A stretch of 64,000 nt of DNA. Source: Sodaliphilus pleomorphus. Lineage in GTDB: Bacteria; Bacteroidota; Bacteroidia; Bacteroidales; Muribaculaceae. The stretch spans positions 1 through 64,000 of the forward strand of contig NZ_CP045696.1 in assembly GCF_009676955.1 (NCBI RefSeq), in the 5' to 3' direction. Below, in pieces: positions 18,587 through 27,333 of the stretch; position 1 is the first letter of the stretch, and each line of letters opens with the position of its first letter. The position numbers and the translations under genes are program-made. Under the pieces are notes generated by a model. That model was not told where the DNA came from, searched no databases, and saw nothing but the letters and a program-made list of their open reading frames with translations.

Positions 18587-19240
18587 TTAGTAGCCTATGG
18601 TGAAGCGCTCCTTGTGGTGAGCAGGCTTCTCCAGCTCGTCGACCATGGCTGCAGCATAGTCCTTCACCGAGATGTGGCTTGTGCCAGTGGTCTTGTCGAC
18701 GATGAGGTCGTCCTTGCCCAGGCGGTACTTGCCCGTGCGCTCGCCCTGGGCGTCAAACTCGCCGGCAGGGGAGAAGAACACCCAGTCGATGTCGTTTTCC
18801 TTGGTGAGCTGGTTGAGGTAGAAGTCGCCCAACGGGCGCACGCCGTCAATGATTTCGGCAGGAATGGCACCCGAATCGACCACGCGCAGGCCAGGCTTCA
18901 CAAATAGGGTGCCGGCACCGCCCACGATGAGCAGGCGCTCGACGCCGCTCTTCTTGGCAGCCACCACGATTTTAGGATAGTTCTCCTCGATGAGACGCTT
19001 GATGTCGGGATTGGCCCAACCTGGGTTGTAGGCCGAGATTACGGCATCCTTGCCACTGGCTATGCTGGCAATGGCATCAACGTTGGCCACATCCTCTTCT
19101 ACTGCCGTAAGGTTGTCGTGCTTGGGCAGCTTGGAGGCATTGCGCACCACTGCTGTCACCTTGTGGCCACGATTGAGCAACTCGCTCAAGATGGCCGACC
19201 CTACAAATCCTGTTGCACCGATTAACACTACATTTTTCAT
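18587..19240 (-). CDS. NAD(P)H-binding oxidoreductase (atypical SDR)
   Basis: A 217 aa Rossmann-fold protein with the dinucleotide motif GATGFVGSAILSELLNRGHK at residues 8-27. It resembles YwnB/NmrA-like atypical short-chain dehydrogenases. Substrate unknown. Its promoter sits directly at the left end of the prophage, so integration may alter its expression. Confidence 0.88.
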   Translation of the reverse strand: MKNVVLIGATGFVGSAILSELLNRGHKVTAVVRNASKLPKHDNLTAVEEDVANVDAIASIASGKDAVISAYNPGWANPDIKRLIEENYPKIVVAAKKSGVERLLIVGGAGTLFVKPGLRVVDSGAIPAEIIDGVRPLGDFYLNQLTKENDIDWVFFSPAGEFDAQGERTGKYRLGKDDLIVDKTTGTSHISVKDYAAAMVDELEKPAHHKERFTIGY

Positions 19241-19287
19241 TTCTGTCGTCCTTTCTTTTTCTATGAGTTATCATTTTGTTTTGCAAC

Positions 19288-19319
19288 GCAAAGTTATAAC
19301 CACTTTGCACCTCATGCAA
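19288..19319 (-). promoter_or_regulatory. Oxidoreductase promoter next to the prophage end
   Basis: On the minus strand TTG (19319-19317) and TAACTTTGC (19296-19288) are separated by 20 bases. The -33 element lies only about 5 bases from the predicted prophage terminus at 19324. Confidence 0.7.
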
Positions 19320-19323
19320 GAGG

Positions 19324-19352
19324 GTACTACGGGCATAAAAACGAAGCGAGCA
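19324..19352. repeat. Prophage left terminal inverted repeat
   Basis: GTACTA at 19324-19329, and AAAAACGAAGCGAGCA at 19337-19352. The right end mirrors this as TGCTCATTTCGTTTTT (54184-54199) and TAGTAC (54207-54212). The 16-mer is probably the terminal transposase-binding site. Confidence 0.7.
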
Positions 19353-19428
19353 ACGGTGTGAATGTCGGTTGGTCGTGAAAAGCGTTGATATTCAGTGCGT
19401 TTGTGGATTAAAGAGGTGGACCGACGGG

Positions 19429-19444
19429 AAAAACGAAACGTGCA
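19429..19444. promoter_or_regulatory. Second left-end transposase site
   Basis: AAAAACGAAACGTGCA is a close copy of the terminal 16-mer in the same orientation, 92 bases inward. Confidence 0.6.
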
Positions 19445-19459
19445 AAAACTTGAATTTGC

Positions 19460-19540
19460 TTTAATCGGGGTTTAATTTTGGGGGCAACCTGTTTAATGAC
19501 CCTTTAATCGGGCTTTAACCGGGCTTTAATTGGCTTTAAT
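19460..19540. repeat. Seven TTTAAT/TTTAAC boxes at 10-11 bp spacing
   Basis: TTTAAY starts at 19460, 19471, 19492, 19503, 19514, 19525 and 19535 (spacing 11, 21, 11, 11, 11, 10). All lie on one face of the helix. This is a likely binding array for a phage protein: repressor, transposition enhancer or nucleoid-type protein. Confidence 0.75.
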
Positions 19541-20142
19541 ATTGTGCGGCTGCATGGCTGGGTTTCGCCGGCTGTGTGGCCGCTTCTGCGTGTAGCCGGT
19601 AGAATGGTGCGAAAATGCACAGAGGTCGCGAAATCCAAGCGTTTACGGCGTTTCTGGGGCTTGTTGCAGTAGATTGGCAGGATAAGAGGACGGCAGGGGC
19701 AACGCGCCCGTGCGCGTAAGTGTGGACGTGGGGCATGCTCTGTTTACAGGTCGTTAAATACGTTGTTAAATTTCGGTGGCTGCCGCCTGCTCCGGAGTGC
19801 TGGAACCGGGTGCAGAGAGTGGCAAAAATTGTGTACGTTTCGTTTTTGAAATGGGGTTGGATATACAGTTGGACATACAGTTGGGTACACCGTGGCATAT
19901 ATGTAACTACCCCCTTTAAGGTCAAAAAAAACGCGAAAATCGGCATTTTTGAGCCTTTAACACCCCCTTTAATCCCAAATTTGCCCCGTTAAACAACCCG
20001 GTAAAAAATCGTTTAACTAACTGATAATCACTATTAAATTCGTTTATACGCCATAAAAGGCTATAAAAAACAGTGGAAACAGCCATTTAACGGGGTTTAA
20101 TGGGTGTATATGGGGACACGTTGGGGAACACGCGATAACCAC
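19541..20142. other. Prophage left-end control region without genes
   Basis: About 600 bases. It contains a third 16-mer, TGTACGTTTCGTTTTT, in reverse orientation (19832-19847), and further TTTAAY boxes (19956, 19968, 20012, 20086, 20096). Open frames here have poor composition and no start context. The layout fits a Mu attL plus internal enhancer region. Confidence 0.6.
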
Positions 20143-20571
20143 CTAACCAGCATTCGCAGTATGTTCGATGTTGGCACCGCCAGCAGTTTTTTCCAACCTA
20201 CGTTCAAGCTGATTAATGCGTTCTTTGAGACGACCAATATCTTCCGCTTGTTGTCTAATTGTATCGTCTTTTGTCGAAAGCATTTCAATCAGTTTTATTT
20301 CCACTTCAGATGTGCGCCGAATATCCTGTGCACGGCGTTCTTCCTCACTCCGAAAGTCAAATGCTTCCCCCTTACCGGTAATGAGCCATTCGATATTTAC
20401 TTCCGCAAGTGCGGAAACCTTTTCAATCACTTCAAACGAGGGGTTGCCCTGTCGTTTGCCGGTTATATTATCAACAACGGACGGAGTAACGCCAATTGCA
20501 GAAGCAAAGGCACTTTTATTGCCTCCATATAAAATCCTGATTATCTTGCCGAAGCGCTCGTTTATAGTCAT
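20143..20571 (-). CDS. XRE-family phage repressor
   Basis: A 142 aa protein with an N-terminal helix-turn-helix (SAFASAIGVTPSVVDNITGKR, residues about 19-39). A C-terminal coiled coil follows (KDDTIRQQAEDIGRLKERINQLERRLEK). It is transcribed leftwards, divergent from the early operon, at the position of the Mu c repressor. It lacks a peptidase domain, so RecA-type self-cleavage is not expected. It probably binds the repeated operators in the intergenic region. Confidence 0.85.
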   Translation of the reverse strand: MTINERFGKIIRILYGGNKSAFASAIGVTPSVVDNITGKRQGNPSFEVIEKVSALAEVNIEWLITGKGEAFDFRSEEERRAQDIRRTSEVEIKLIEMLSTKDDTIRQQAEDIGRLKERINQLERRLEKTAGGANIEHTANAG

Positions 20572-20585
20572 GCCCTAAAAATTAT

Positions 20586-20652
20586 TTTTCCTCAAATGCG
20601 TAATTTTATCGCTGAAAAATTTTTATTTTCCGCAAATGCGTATTAACTTTGC
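20586..20652. promoter_or_regulatory. Early operator-promoter region
   Basis: Two direct repeats, TTTTCCTCAAATGCGTA (20586-20602) and TTTTCCGCAAATGCGTA (20626-20642), are exactly 40 bp apart. The second contains the dyad CGCA-AA-TGCG and abuts a -7 box, TAACTTTGC (20644-20652), for the rightward early operon. Repressor bound there would block the promoter. Confidence 0.7.
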
Positions 20653-20753
20653 AGCGTGTTACTGAGGTTACAAGCGCCAAAGGTACAAAAAAAAGCGCAG
20701 GTAAGCAAGGAAAGCACAGAACTAAATCAGTTAGAAACCAACGTAAACGGACA

Positions 20754-20963
20754 ATGAAAGCAACAAAATTAACAATCGGATTCCGCGAGTGGTCGAAGCT
20801 GGCCGACTTCGTGGAAACAATTAACGAGGAGGACGAAATGGTGGCCTATCAGATAGACAACACCACGGCCCTGCTTGTAGCCGCCGGCGAATGTGGCCTT
20901 GCCTGGATAGAGGCACAGGCTGCACAGTGGTTTGAGGATTATTACACGACAATCGTAAAGTAA
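20754..20963 (+). CDS. Small early phage protein
   Basis: A 69 aa protein beginning MKATKLTIGFREWSKLADFV. An earlier in-frame ATG at 20649 lies inside the promoter and cannot be used. Position first in the early operon recalls Mu Ner, but no clear HTH is visible. Function unknown. Confidence 0.65.
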   Translation: MKATKLTIGFREWSKLADFVETINEEDEMVAYQIDNTTALLVAAGECGLAWIEAQAAQWFEDYYTTIVK

Positions 20964-20969
20964 AAGGAT

Positions 20970-21356
20970 ATGAGAACAACAAGCAGCTACATTAAAGTGA
21001 GCGATGAGGCCAAAACGAAATTGGCGCGTCTGTTTCAAGTAGAAGAGAAAACGGTATATCTGGCACTGACATACCGCAGGAACTCTGACAAAGCCCGCAA
21101 AATTAGATATATCGCAGTGCGCGATTGTGGCGGGGTGCCTATGTGCCACTGCCCGGAGTGTGAAACGCTTCACGAGATAAAAGAGGGCGACCGCCAGCTC
21201 ATGGTGCAGAACTTCAACAATGGCGTAAAGCTGGAGATTGATAAGAGCACGGGCGACGTAGTTATCTACGACCGCCGGGGCGACGTACTCCAGACCAAGA
21301 GAATAAAAGAGATTCCGGAACTTTCGGAACTGCAACTGTATGCTGAAAGCCTTTGA
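20970..21356 (+). CDS. Early phage protein with CHCPEC cluster
   Basis: A 128 aa protein starting MRTTSSYIKVSDEAKTKLAR. The N-terminus suits a small DNA-binding fold. The middle holds a Cys/His cluster (MCHCPECETLH) that may bind zinc. It follows TAAAAGGAT directly before its ATG. Family not recognised; conserved context just ahead of the transposase. Confidence 0.65.
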   Translation: MRTTSSYIKVSDEAKTKLARLFQVEEKTVYLALTYRRNSDKARKIRYIAVRDCGGVPMCHCPECETLHEIKEGDRQLMVQNFNNGVKLEIDKSTGDVVIYDRRGDVLQTKRIKEIPELSELQLYAESL

Positions 21357-21358
21357 GT

Positions 21359-23407
21359 ATGGAGACAATTAACGGAACAATCTGCATAAGCCACGCCGAA
21401 CTAACCGGGCGCATAATCACGACCGCGAACCTTAACGCACTGGTGCGTAAAAATCAGGTCAAGCAAATGCGCAAGGGCGGCAATGGGCGGACTGCGCTGT
21501 ATGCCGTTGAAAGTCTGCCGCTGAAATGGCGGACCGAGGTTTACAAGCGTTACCCTGATTTACAGGAGCAGGCCGACAGCCGGGAATTTATAGACACCGT
21601 GGAGCCGGACGGCAAGGCACTGAGTTTTTACCAGGACTATAAGCTGAGCGACGGGCGTAACCTACCCGATGACAAAGTGCTGGAGTACGCAAGCAACGCA
21701 GCCATAATGAACGCATTTCGCCGTCGTTGGGAAGCTCATGTGAGCAAGCGACAGCGCAGCGGCAAGCGCACGACACTGGCAAAAGAATTTTGGAGCCGGG
21801 CAGCGGCAGCATTACCCCGTCTGGCCGACCACTTCCCCCACTCACTGCCCGGCAGCCCGCGCCGCCTGCAAATGAAATTCGCGGAGTATGTCAGCAGCGG
21901 TTATGAGTGCTTTATTTCCGGAAAATTCCTGAACGGCAACGCCGGTAAGGTGCTGACTGATGAACAGACCGGTTATTTGGCGACCCTGATAAGCAATCCC
22001 AACAACGTTCAGGACACAGTTGTGGCTAAGTTCTACAACGCCAAAGCCCGGATGTTGGGGTGGAAAGAGATAACGGCGGCAGCCGTGGGTGTATGGCGTG
22101 AAAAACTGCAATTAGAGGCGGCAGCCGGGCGCTTAGGCGTTACGAGTTTCCGAGCCAATAAGACTATGCAGGTAAAGCGCAGCCGTCCGACCGCCCCGTT
22201 CCTGATGTGTTCACTTGACGGCTGGACTGTAGAGCTGCTGTACCAAAAGACGAGAACGGACAAAAAGGGGCACAACGTAACGACCTACACCAACCGCCTT
22301 ACAATCGTGGTGGTGCTTGACCCTTGTGTTGATTATCCCATGGGCTACGCAGTGGGCGACCACGAGTGCCCGGAACTTATAAAAGCGGCATTAAGGAACG
22401 CCGCGATCCACAGCCGGGAGATAACCGGCGAAATGCTGAGATATAACCAGGTGCAGAGCGACCGCTACGCAATAAAGAGCATGACCGAGCTATATGCTGT
22501 GTTAGGCGACAAGGTAATACCGGCACAGGCCCACAATGCGAAAGCGAAGCCGGTAGAGCCATATTTTAACCACCTCAACACGACATATTGCCAGCTGTGC
22601 CCGAACTGGTCGGGCTTCGGTGTAACGACAAACCCGAAACGTCAGCCGAACAGTGAGGCACTGAACAAGCGCCGCCATAGCTTCCCTGATGAAGCCGGAC
22701 TGCGGGCGCAGATAGATGAAATGATGAGGTTGGAGCGGCAGCAGAAAATCGGCAAGCTCATGGAAAAACTTGCTAACCTGAAACCGGAACACCGGCTGCC
22801 GATGAGCAGGGAAATGTACCTGTTGAATTTCGGTGCTGAAACCGGCTTTAAGAACGTGCTCGAGGGCTGCGGTCTGCGCCCGACCATTTTAGGCATGAAG
22901 CGTGATTATGACTGCTTCGACCTCACATTCAGAGATCACGCCTCAGAGCGTTGGACGGTGAAATATGACCCTGACGACCTGCACGAAGTTCTGGCAGTCA
23001 GTGAGGACGGCACCCGGCGCTATATGCTTGAGGAAAAATATGTGCAGCCCATGGCGCTTGCCGACCGCAAGCCGGGCGATGCAGAGCAGCTCCAGCGAGT
23101 GCACGACTATAACAAAGCACTGGAAGCGGAAACAGGGCGGAGACTTGCCGACCACTTCGAGGACGCCCGGCGCGTAATTGAACGTGCGGCCGAACTGCCG
23201 ATACACGGGACCCCGGCGCTGGGTGCTTGCATAGAGGACAGGCTGTTGCTGACCGACAGCCGAGGACAGCACAAAGATAACCGCAGCCGCAAACGGCTTG
23301 CTGCCGCCGACATTGAAGCCTTAGAGGTGGAGACCGTGGAAATACCGGTAACACGCCAGGGCGATGAGGTGGAGAATGTAACAGTAAATGATTATTCAAT
23401 TTTTTAA
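21359..23407 (+). CDS. MuA-like DDE transposase
   Basis: A 682 aa protein (ATG at 21359; the previous stop is at 21354-21356). It catalyses integration and replicative transposition of the phage. The N-terminal region resembles the MuA DNA-binding domains (TGRIITTANLNALVRKNQVKQMRKGGNGRTALY). The rve catalytic core shows D287 (SLDGW), D368 (QSDRY) and E400 (KPVEPYF). The usual C-terminal domain that contacts MuB follows. It should bind the repeated 16-mers at both prophage ends. Confidence 0.92.
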   Translation: METINGTICISHAELTGRIITTANLNALVRKNQVKQMRKGGNGRTALYAVESLPLKWRTEVYKRYPDLQEQADSREFIDTVEPDGKALSFYQDYKLSDGRNLPDDKVLEYASNAAIMNAFRRRWEAHVSKRQRSGKRTTLAKEFWSRAAAALPRLADHFPHSLPGSPRRLQMKFAEYVSSGYECFISGKFLNGNAGKVLTDEQTGYLATLISNPNNVQDTVVAKFYNAKARMLGWKEITAAAVGVWREKLQLEAAAGRLGVTSFRANKTMQVKRSRPTAPFLMCSLDGWTVELLYQKTRTDKKGHNVTTYTNRLTIVVVLDPCVDYPMGYAVGDHECPELIKAALRNAAIHSREITGEMLRYNQVQSDRYAIKSMTELYAVLGDKVIPAQAHNAKAKPVEPYFNHLNTTYCQLCPNWSGFGVTTNPKRQPNSEALNKRRHSFPDEAGLRAQIDEMMRLERQQKIGKLMEKLANLKPEHRLPMSREMYLLNFGAETGFKNVLEGCGLRPTILGMKRDYDCFDLTFRDHASERWTVKYDPDDLHEVLAVSEDGTRRYMLEEKYVQPMALADRKPGDAEQLQRVHDYNKALEAETGRRLADHFEDARRVIERAAELPIHGTPALGACIEDRLLLTDSRGQHKDNRSRKRLAAADIEALEVETVEIPVTRQGDEVENVTVNDYSIF

Positions 23408-23420
23408 GACGTAAAAGGAC

Positions 23421-24275
23421 ATGACAACAGAACAGAAAAAACAGATCACCGAACAGCTCCGGGCCTATTGCGGGCAAAAAGGGAGTCAGAACAAAGCGGC
23501 CAACAGCCTTAACGGTGTGAGCAGCGCAACAATCAGCAAGGTGCTTGCGGGCAACTGGGACACCATAGCCGACGACATGTGGCGCAGCATAGCCGCGCAG
23601 ACCGGGAGCCATGAGGCCAAAGGGTGGCAGGTAGTGAAGACCCGCGCATACGAGGTAATGACATTCACGCTGCGGAGCGTTCAGACGGACAGCCTGACCG
23701 CCGCCGTAATCGGGGGCGCCGGGAGCGGCAAGACCGAGGCAATAAAGAACTACACGGCGGCAGGGCGCAACGTGTATCACATGGTCTGCTCCGAGTATTG
23801 GAACCGGCGCACGTTCATGGCGAAACTGTTGCAGAATATGGGCGCGACCGTAGCCGGCACGACCGTAAGCGACATGATGGACAATATCGTAGACACATTG
23901 AAGCGCAAAGAGTCGCCGCTGATAGTGCTGGACGAAGCCGACAAGCTGAGCGACCAGGTGCTGTATTTTTTCATAAGCCTGTATAATCAGCTCGAGGACC
24001 AGTGCGGCATAATATTGACCGCGACCAGCAACCTGAAAGCGCGGATTGAAAAGGGGCTGCGCCTGAACCGCAAAGGCTATGCGGAAATATATAGCCGCAT
24101 AGGGCGTAAGTTTGTAGAACTGCCCCTGCCAAACAGCGAGGACGTGGCCGCTGTATGCGTTGCCAACGGTGTGAGCGACACCAAGGCAATAAACAAAGTA
24201 ATCGACGAAAGCGACGGCGACCTGCGACGCGTTAAACGCAGCGTGTGGGCGATGCTGAAAGGGGGTGCGGCATGA
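23421..24275 (+). CDS. MuB-like transposition ATPase
   Basis: A 284 aa AAA+ ATPase that delivers target DNA to the transposase and confers target immunity. An N-terminal HTH (residues about 20-45) is followed by Walker A GGAGSGKT at 98-105 and Walker B LIVLDEAD at 167-174. It directly follows the transposase with the TAAAAGGAC leader abutting its ATG. Confidence 0.92.
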   Translation: MTTEQKKQITEQLRAYCGQKGSQNKAANSLNGVSSATISKVLAGNWDTIADDMWRSIAAQTGSHEAKGWQVVKTRAYEVMTFTLRSVQTDSLTAAVIGGAGSGKTEAIKNYTAAGRNVYHMVCSEYWNRRTFMAKLLQNMGATVAGTTVSDMMDNIVDTLKRKESPLIVLDEADKLSDQVLYFFISLYNQLEDQCGIILTATSNLKARIEKGLRLNRKGYAEIYSRIGRKFVELPLPNSEDVAAVCVANGVSDTKAINKVIDESDGDLRRVKRSVWAMLKGGAA

Positions 24276-24547
24276 GCGAAAAAATAACAGTAACATTTTC
24301 GGACGGTAAACGCCGAGTGTTAAAAAGCCCCGACGAGATAGAAAACATAGACGCACGACGCACCGCCCTTTTTGTGTTCAATAATTTCCAGGTGTATAGA
24401 GGAACGACAGACGGGGAGGTTGACGAGGACGGCGATTTTTGCCTAAAAACAGACCGTTCGACCATACCCGGGACGCTGGGCATTGGCTTGCCGTTTGCCA
24501 GACTTATCGGCTGGGCTTATGAGAACCCCAAGAGAGCAAAGAAATGA
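24272..24547 (+). CDS. Small early phage protein
   Basis: A 91 aa protein starting at the ATG that overlaps the MuB stop (ATGA), indicating translational coupling. It begins MSEKITVTFSDGKRRVLKSP. No family recognised. Confidence 0.7.
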   Translation: MSEKITVTFSDGKRRVLKSPDEIENIDARRTALFVFNNFQVYRGTTDGEVDEDGDFCLKTDRSTIPGTLGIGLPFARLIGWAYENPKRAKK

Positions 24548-24798
24548 AACAGGCTGTAAATAAAAGATACCTTGCACAGTTTGACCTCGTGCCGTTCTGG
24601 GTGCCTCAGGTGCTCCAGGACTGGCTCGAGGAGGGCTGGGCGGTAGACATTACCGTGAAGCGTATAAAAGGCCGCCACGGCGCAAAAATGGTGCGTGTGG
24701 AAATCAAAGCAAGTACCAGAGAGGACCTGGAGGCGAAGCGCAAAGCATTTAACGCGATGATTGAGGCACAGGGCTACGGCCCTGATGCCAACAAATAA
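24544..24798 (+). CDS. Small early phage protein
   Basis: An 84 aa basic protein (MKQAVNKRYLAQFDLVPFWVPQ) overlapping the previous stop by ATGA. Function not recognised. Confidence 0.65.
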   Translation: MKQAVNKRYLAQFDLVPFWVPQVLQDWLEEGWAVDITVKRIKGRHGAKMVRVEIKASTREDLEAKRKAFNAMIEAQGYGPDANK

Positions 24799-24805
24799 CA
24801 GAGAG

Positions 24806-25444
24806 ATGAGCAGAGCGATAAGCAATAAAAACGTGCTGGCGGCGCAGTTTGAGACCGCAGACTTTGACGGCCCGTTTCTGGCGAGCTTCGGGCGTCCGGA
24901 ACTCCGCGGTGTGTGGATAGTCTGGGGCGGCAGTGGCAGCGGTAAAACGACATTCACGCTCCAGCTCTGCAAGTATCTGGCCGGCTTCCGTCGCGTAGCC
25001 TACGACAGCCTCGAGCAAGGGCTGAGCCTATCGCTGCAAAAGGCATGGGAACGAGTTGAAATGGCAGAAGCAGGCAGCAACATAGTATTGCTGAATAAAG
25101 AGCAGCTCCCGGAATTGCGCGAGCGTCTGGACAAACGGCGCAGCCCTGAAATAATCATAATTGACAGTCTGCAATATCTGGACGGCTTCAATAAGCGGAG
25201 TTTCCAGAAGCTGAAAAACGACTACCAGGACAAACTGTTCGTGTTTATATGCCATGACAAAAACGGGAACCCGGACGGCAAACTGGCGACATTCATACGC
25301 TACGATGCAGAGATAAAAATCAAGGTCGAGGGCTTCAAAGCATTTGTAACCACACGGTACGAGGACCCGGCCAACGGCGAAGGCGGTGCAGACTTCATTA
25401 TTTGGGAACAGGGCGCAGCTGACTACTGGGCCGGACAAATCTAA
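24806..25444 (+). CDS. RecA/KaiC-type P-loop ATPase
   Basis: A 212 aa protein from the ATG at 24806; a further in-frame ATG at 24785 is possible. Walker A GGSGSGKT lies at 41-48, Walker B EIIIID at 115-120, then FVFICHDKNGNPDGK like a RecA sensor. It is a second ATPase next to MuB. Comparable proteins occur in Bacteroidetes Mu-like phages, perhaps for recombination or replication. Specific role unknown. Confidence 0.75.
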   Translation: MSRAISNKNVLAAQFETADFDGPFLASFGRPELRGVWIVWGGSGSGKTTFTLQLCKYLAGFRRVAYDSLEQGLSLSLQKAWERVEMAEAGSNIVLLNKEQLPELRERLDKRRSPEIIIIDSLQYLDGFNKRSFQKLKNDYQDKLFVFICHDKNGNPDGKLATFIRYDAEIKIKVEGFKAFVTTRYEDPANGEGGADFIIWEQGAADYWAGQI

Positions 25445-25489
25445 GCCGGAGGCCGGCAGCCAATAATAACAACTCTTACAGTAATTAAA

Positions 25490-25975
25490 ATGGCAAAAGA
25501 AAATAAAACAATGGACGAAATACACCGCGGGCTCGTAAAAAAGTACCACACCCTTTGCACGGTCCTGGGACTTGATGCCGATGCCAAGCGGGCGATCCTG
25601 TCAAGCTGGGGCGTTGAAAGCAGCCGCGACCTGACACAGCACCAGTTAATCGATATTTGCGCGAAGCTGAGCGAGCAGGTGGACCACAAGCAGGGAACTG
25701 CGCGACTTGACAAACTGCGCAAGCAGGTAATTGCAGCAATAGGCAGCTGGCTCAGGGAAACCGGGCAGACGCAGAACATATCAATCATTAAGGGCATAGC
25801 GATGCGCGCCAGCGGCTACGTCGAATTTAACAAGATACCGAGGGAGCGGCTGCGCAACCTCATAGCGACATTTAACAACAAGGTCAAGGACGCCCGGGCG
25901 GTCGATGAACTGACAGATGCGATGCTGATGCAGCACTATACGGCAGGGCGTGAATTTGACCCCACACTAAACTAA
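25490..25975 (+). CDS. GemA-like regulatory protein (gp16 family)
   Basis: A 161 aa protein with the gp16/GemA pattern: EIHRGLVKKYHTLCTVLGLDADAKRAIL then SRDLTQHQLIDICAKL. In Mu, GemA modulates host gene expression and DNA topology. The position in the early operon matches Mu. Confidence 0.75.
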   Translation: MAKENKTMDEIHRGLVKKYHTLCTVLGLDADAKRAILSSWGVESSRDLTQHQLIDICAKLSEQVDHKQGTARLDKLRKQVIAAIGSWLRETGQTQNISIIKGIAMRASGYVEFNKIPRERLRNLIATFNNKVKDARAVDELTDAMLMQHYTAGREFDPTLN

Positions 25976-25983
25976 GATTGACA

Positions 25984-26148
25984 ATGAGCAAAGAACTGGA
26001 AAGAATTAAAGCCTACGTGCTGGAGCAGACCGAGGGAATGGCTGAGAACGCCAAAATCGAGTTGCTGGACGCCCTGGCATGGTGGGCGAGCGAGGAAGCC
26101 GGATCACTCAATTTTGAGAGCCCGGACGTTGAGAATTACGATGAATAA
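25984..26148 (+). CDS. Small acidic phage protein
   Basis: A 54 aa product (MSKELERIKAYVLEQTEG.., ending SPDVENYDE) starting 8 bases after the gemA-like stop. Strongly acidic at the end. Unknown function. Supported by operon position and codon usage. Confidence 0.6.
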   Translation: MSKELERIKAYVLEQTEGMAENAKIELLDALAWWASEEAGSLNFESPDVENYDE

Positions 26149-26222
26149 CGCTGAGCGGTGTAAAAGGACACACACCGAAACAGTTAAACACAATTTAATA
26201 ACCACTTAAAACCCATTTAACA

Positions 26223-26954
26223 ATGAGTGAGCAAGTAACAATGAGTGCCGCCGAACGCGCCGAATGGGAAGCGTTCAAGGCAGAAAAGGCCAAAAAAGAG
26301 GCCGCAGAAGCACGCAAACAGCAGCGTGAGACTTACGCGCAAATGGTCGATGACGAGCTGAGCCAGGCAATCCCCGAGCTGTTGAACCTAAGCGGGGAAA
26401 TCAAGACCGTAAAAGATACGGTTTTCGGTAATTTTGCGACCATACTTGACATGAAAGCCGAGTTATTCGGCACCAAGGACGGCGGCCAATACAGCCACAC
26501 ATTCACAAACCGTGACAGCACCCTGCGCCTTACCCTGGGCGTTAATACGGTGGACGGCTACCGGGACACCGTGGAGGACGGTATTGCAATGGTGCGCGCC
26601 TATATCGAGAGTTTGGCAACCGACGAAAAGAGCAAGGCACTTGTGTCGGCAGTTCTGCGTCTGCTGAGCCGCGACGGACAAGGGAACCTCAAGGCAAGCC
26701 GTGTGCTGCAACTCCGCAAAATGGCGGAGGAAAGCCACGACGAGCAATTCCTGGAGGGCGTGAAAATAATCGAGGAAAGCTATCAGCCGAGCATTACACG
26801 CCGCTATATCAGTGCCAAGCGCAAAGACCCGAAGACCGGGGCGTGGGTGAGCATACCGCTGGGCATTACCGACGTGGACCAGCTGCCGGACAATGAAACG
26901 GCCCCGGAACCTGGCGCAGATGCGGAGGAAATCGAGGCGGAAGTAGCCGAATAA
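26223..26954 (+). CDS. DUF3164-family phage protein
   Basis: A 243 aa protein with a charged coiled-coil N-terminus, then the DUF3164 core (KTVKDTVFGNFATILDMKAELFG, SHTFTNRDSTLRLTLGVN). It is found in the early region of many Mu-like phages, often misnamed sulfate transporter. Role unknown. An 11-bp phased TTAA repeat precedes the start. Confidence 0.8.
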   Translation: MSEQVTMSAAERAEWEAFKAEKAKKEAAEARKQQRETYAQMVDDELSQAIPELLNLSGEIKTVKDTVFGNFATILDMKAELFGTKDGGQYSHTFTNRDSTLRLTLGVNTVDGYRDTVEDGIAMVRAYIESLATDEKSKALVSAVLRLLSRDGQGNLKASRVLQLRKMAEESHDEQFLEGVKIIEESYQPSITRRYISAKRKDPKTGAWVSIPLGITDVDQLPDNETAPEPGADAEEIEAEVAE

Positions 26955-27046
26955 AAAAAGCCGCGCCGACGTGCTAAATGAATAGCCGGACGCCGACGCT
27001 GAGCCTTGTGTAAAAGGACAGTGCAAAAATACAAATAAATCGGTGA

Positions 27047-27289
27047 ATGGCAAAGAAAAAGCGGCACAAAAGTACATTGGCGCGCGCAACACAGGTGAAA
27101 AGACTGACAGCGCTACACTATGAGGCCGGAAATCAGGCCAAATGTTACAAAGCAGTCTGGCGGGTGTGGATATATCCGGAATTTGGCATTTGCTATCGCA
27201 CCTATCTGGATTTATTAGGAATTGACCCCGAAGCCGAGGAACCCCGCCGGACACAAGCAGAGCCGTCGTTATTTGACGGCATGGACTGA
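27047..27289 (+). CDS. Small early phage protein
   Basis: An 80 aa basic protein (MAKKKRHKSTLARATQVKRL..). Last gene of the rightward early operon. Function not recognised. Confidence 0.6.
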   Translation: MAKKKRHKSTLARATQVKRLTALHYEAGNQAKCYKAVWRVWIYPEFGICYRTYLDLLGIDPEAEEPRRTQAEPSLFDGMD

Positions 27290-27291
27290 AA

Positions 27292-27327
27292 AACGCCCCT
27301 GTCGGACGCAAGAGCCGGCAGGGGCGT
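27292..27327. terminator. Bidirectional terminator between early and left late operons
   Basis: A 13-bp stem ACGCCCCTGTCGG / CCGGCAGGGGCGT, with one G-U pair, between convergent genes; AAAA precedes it and GTTGT follows. Confidence 0.75.
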
Positions 27328-27333
27328 GTTGTA

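Noticed and set aside
19536..19992. Open frames of 136 and 90 codons on opposite strands at the prophage left end
   Set aside because: They overlap each other across the transposase-site and TTTAAT-array region, have odd Cys/His/Pro-rich composition and no promoter. The region is better read as control DNA.
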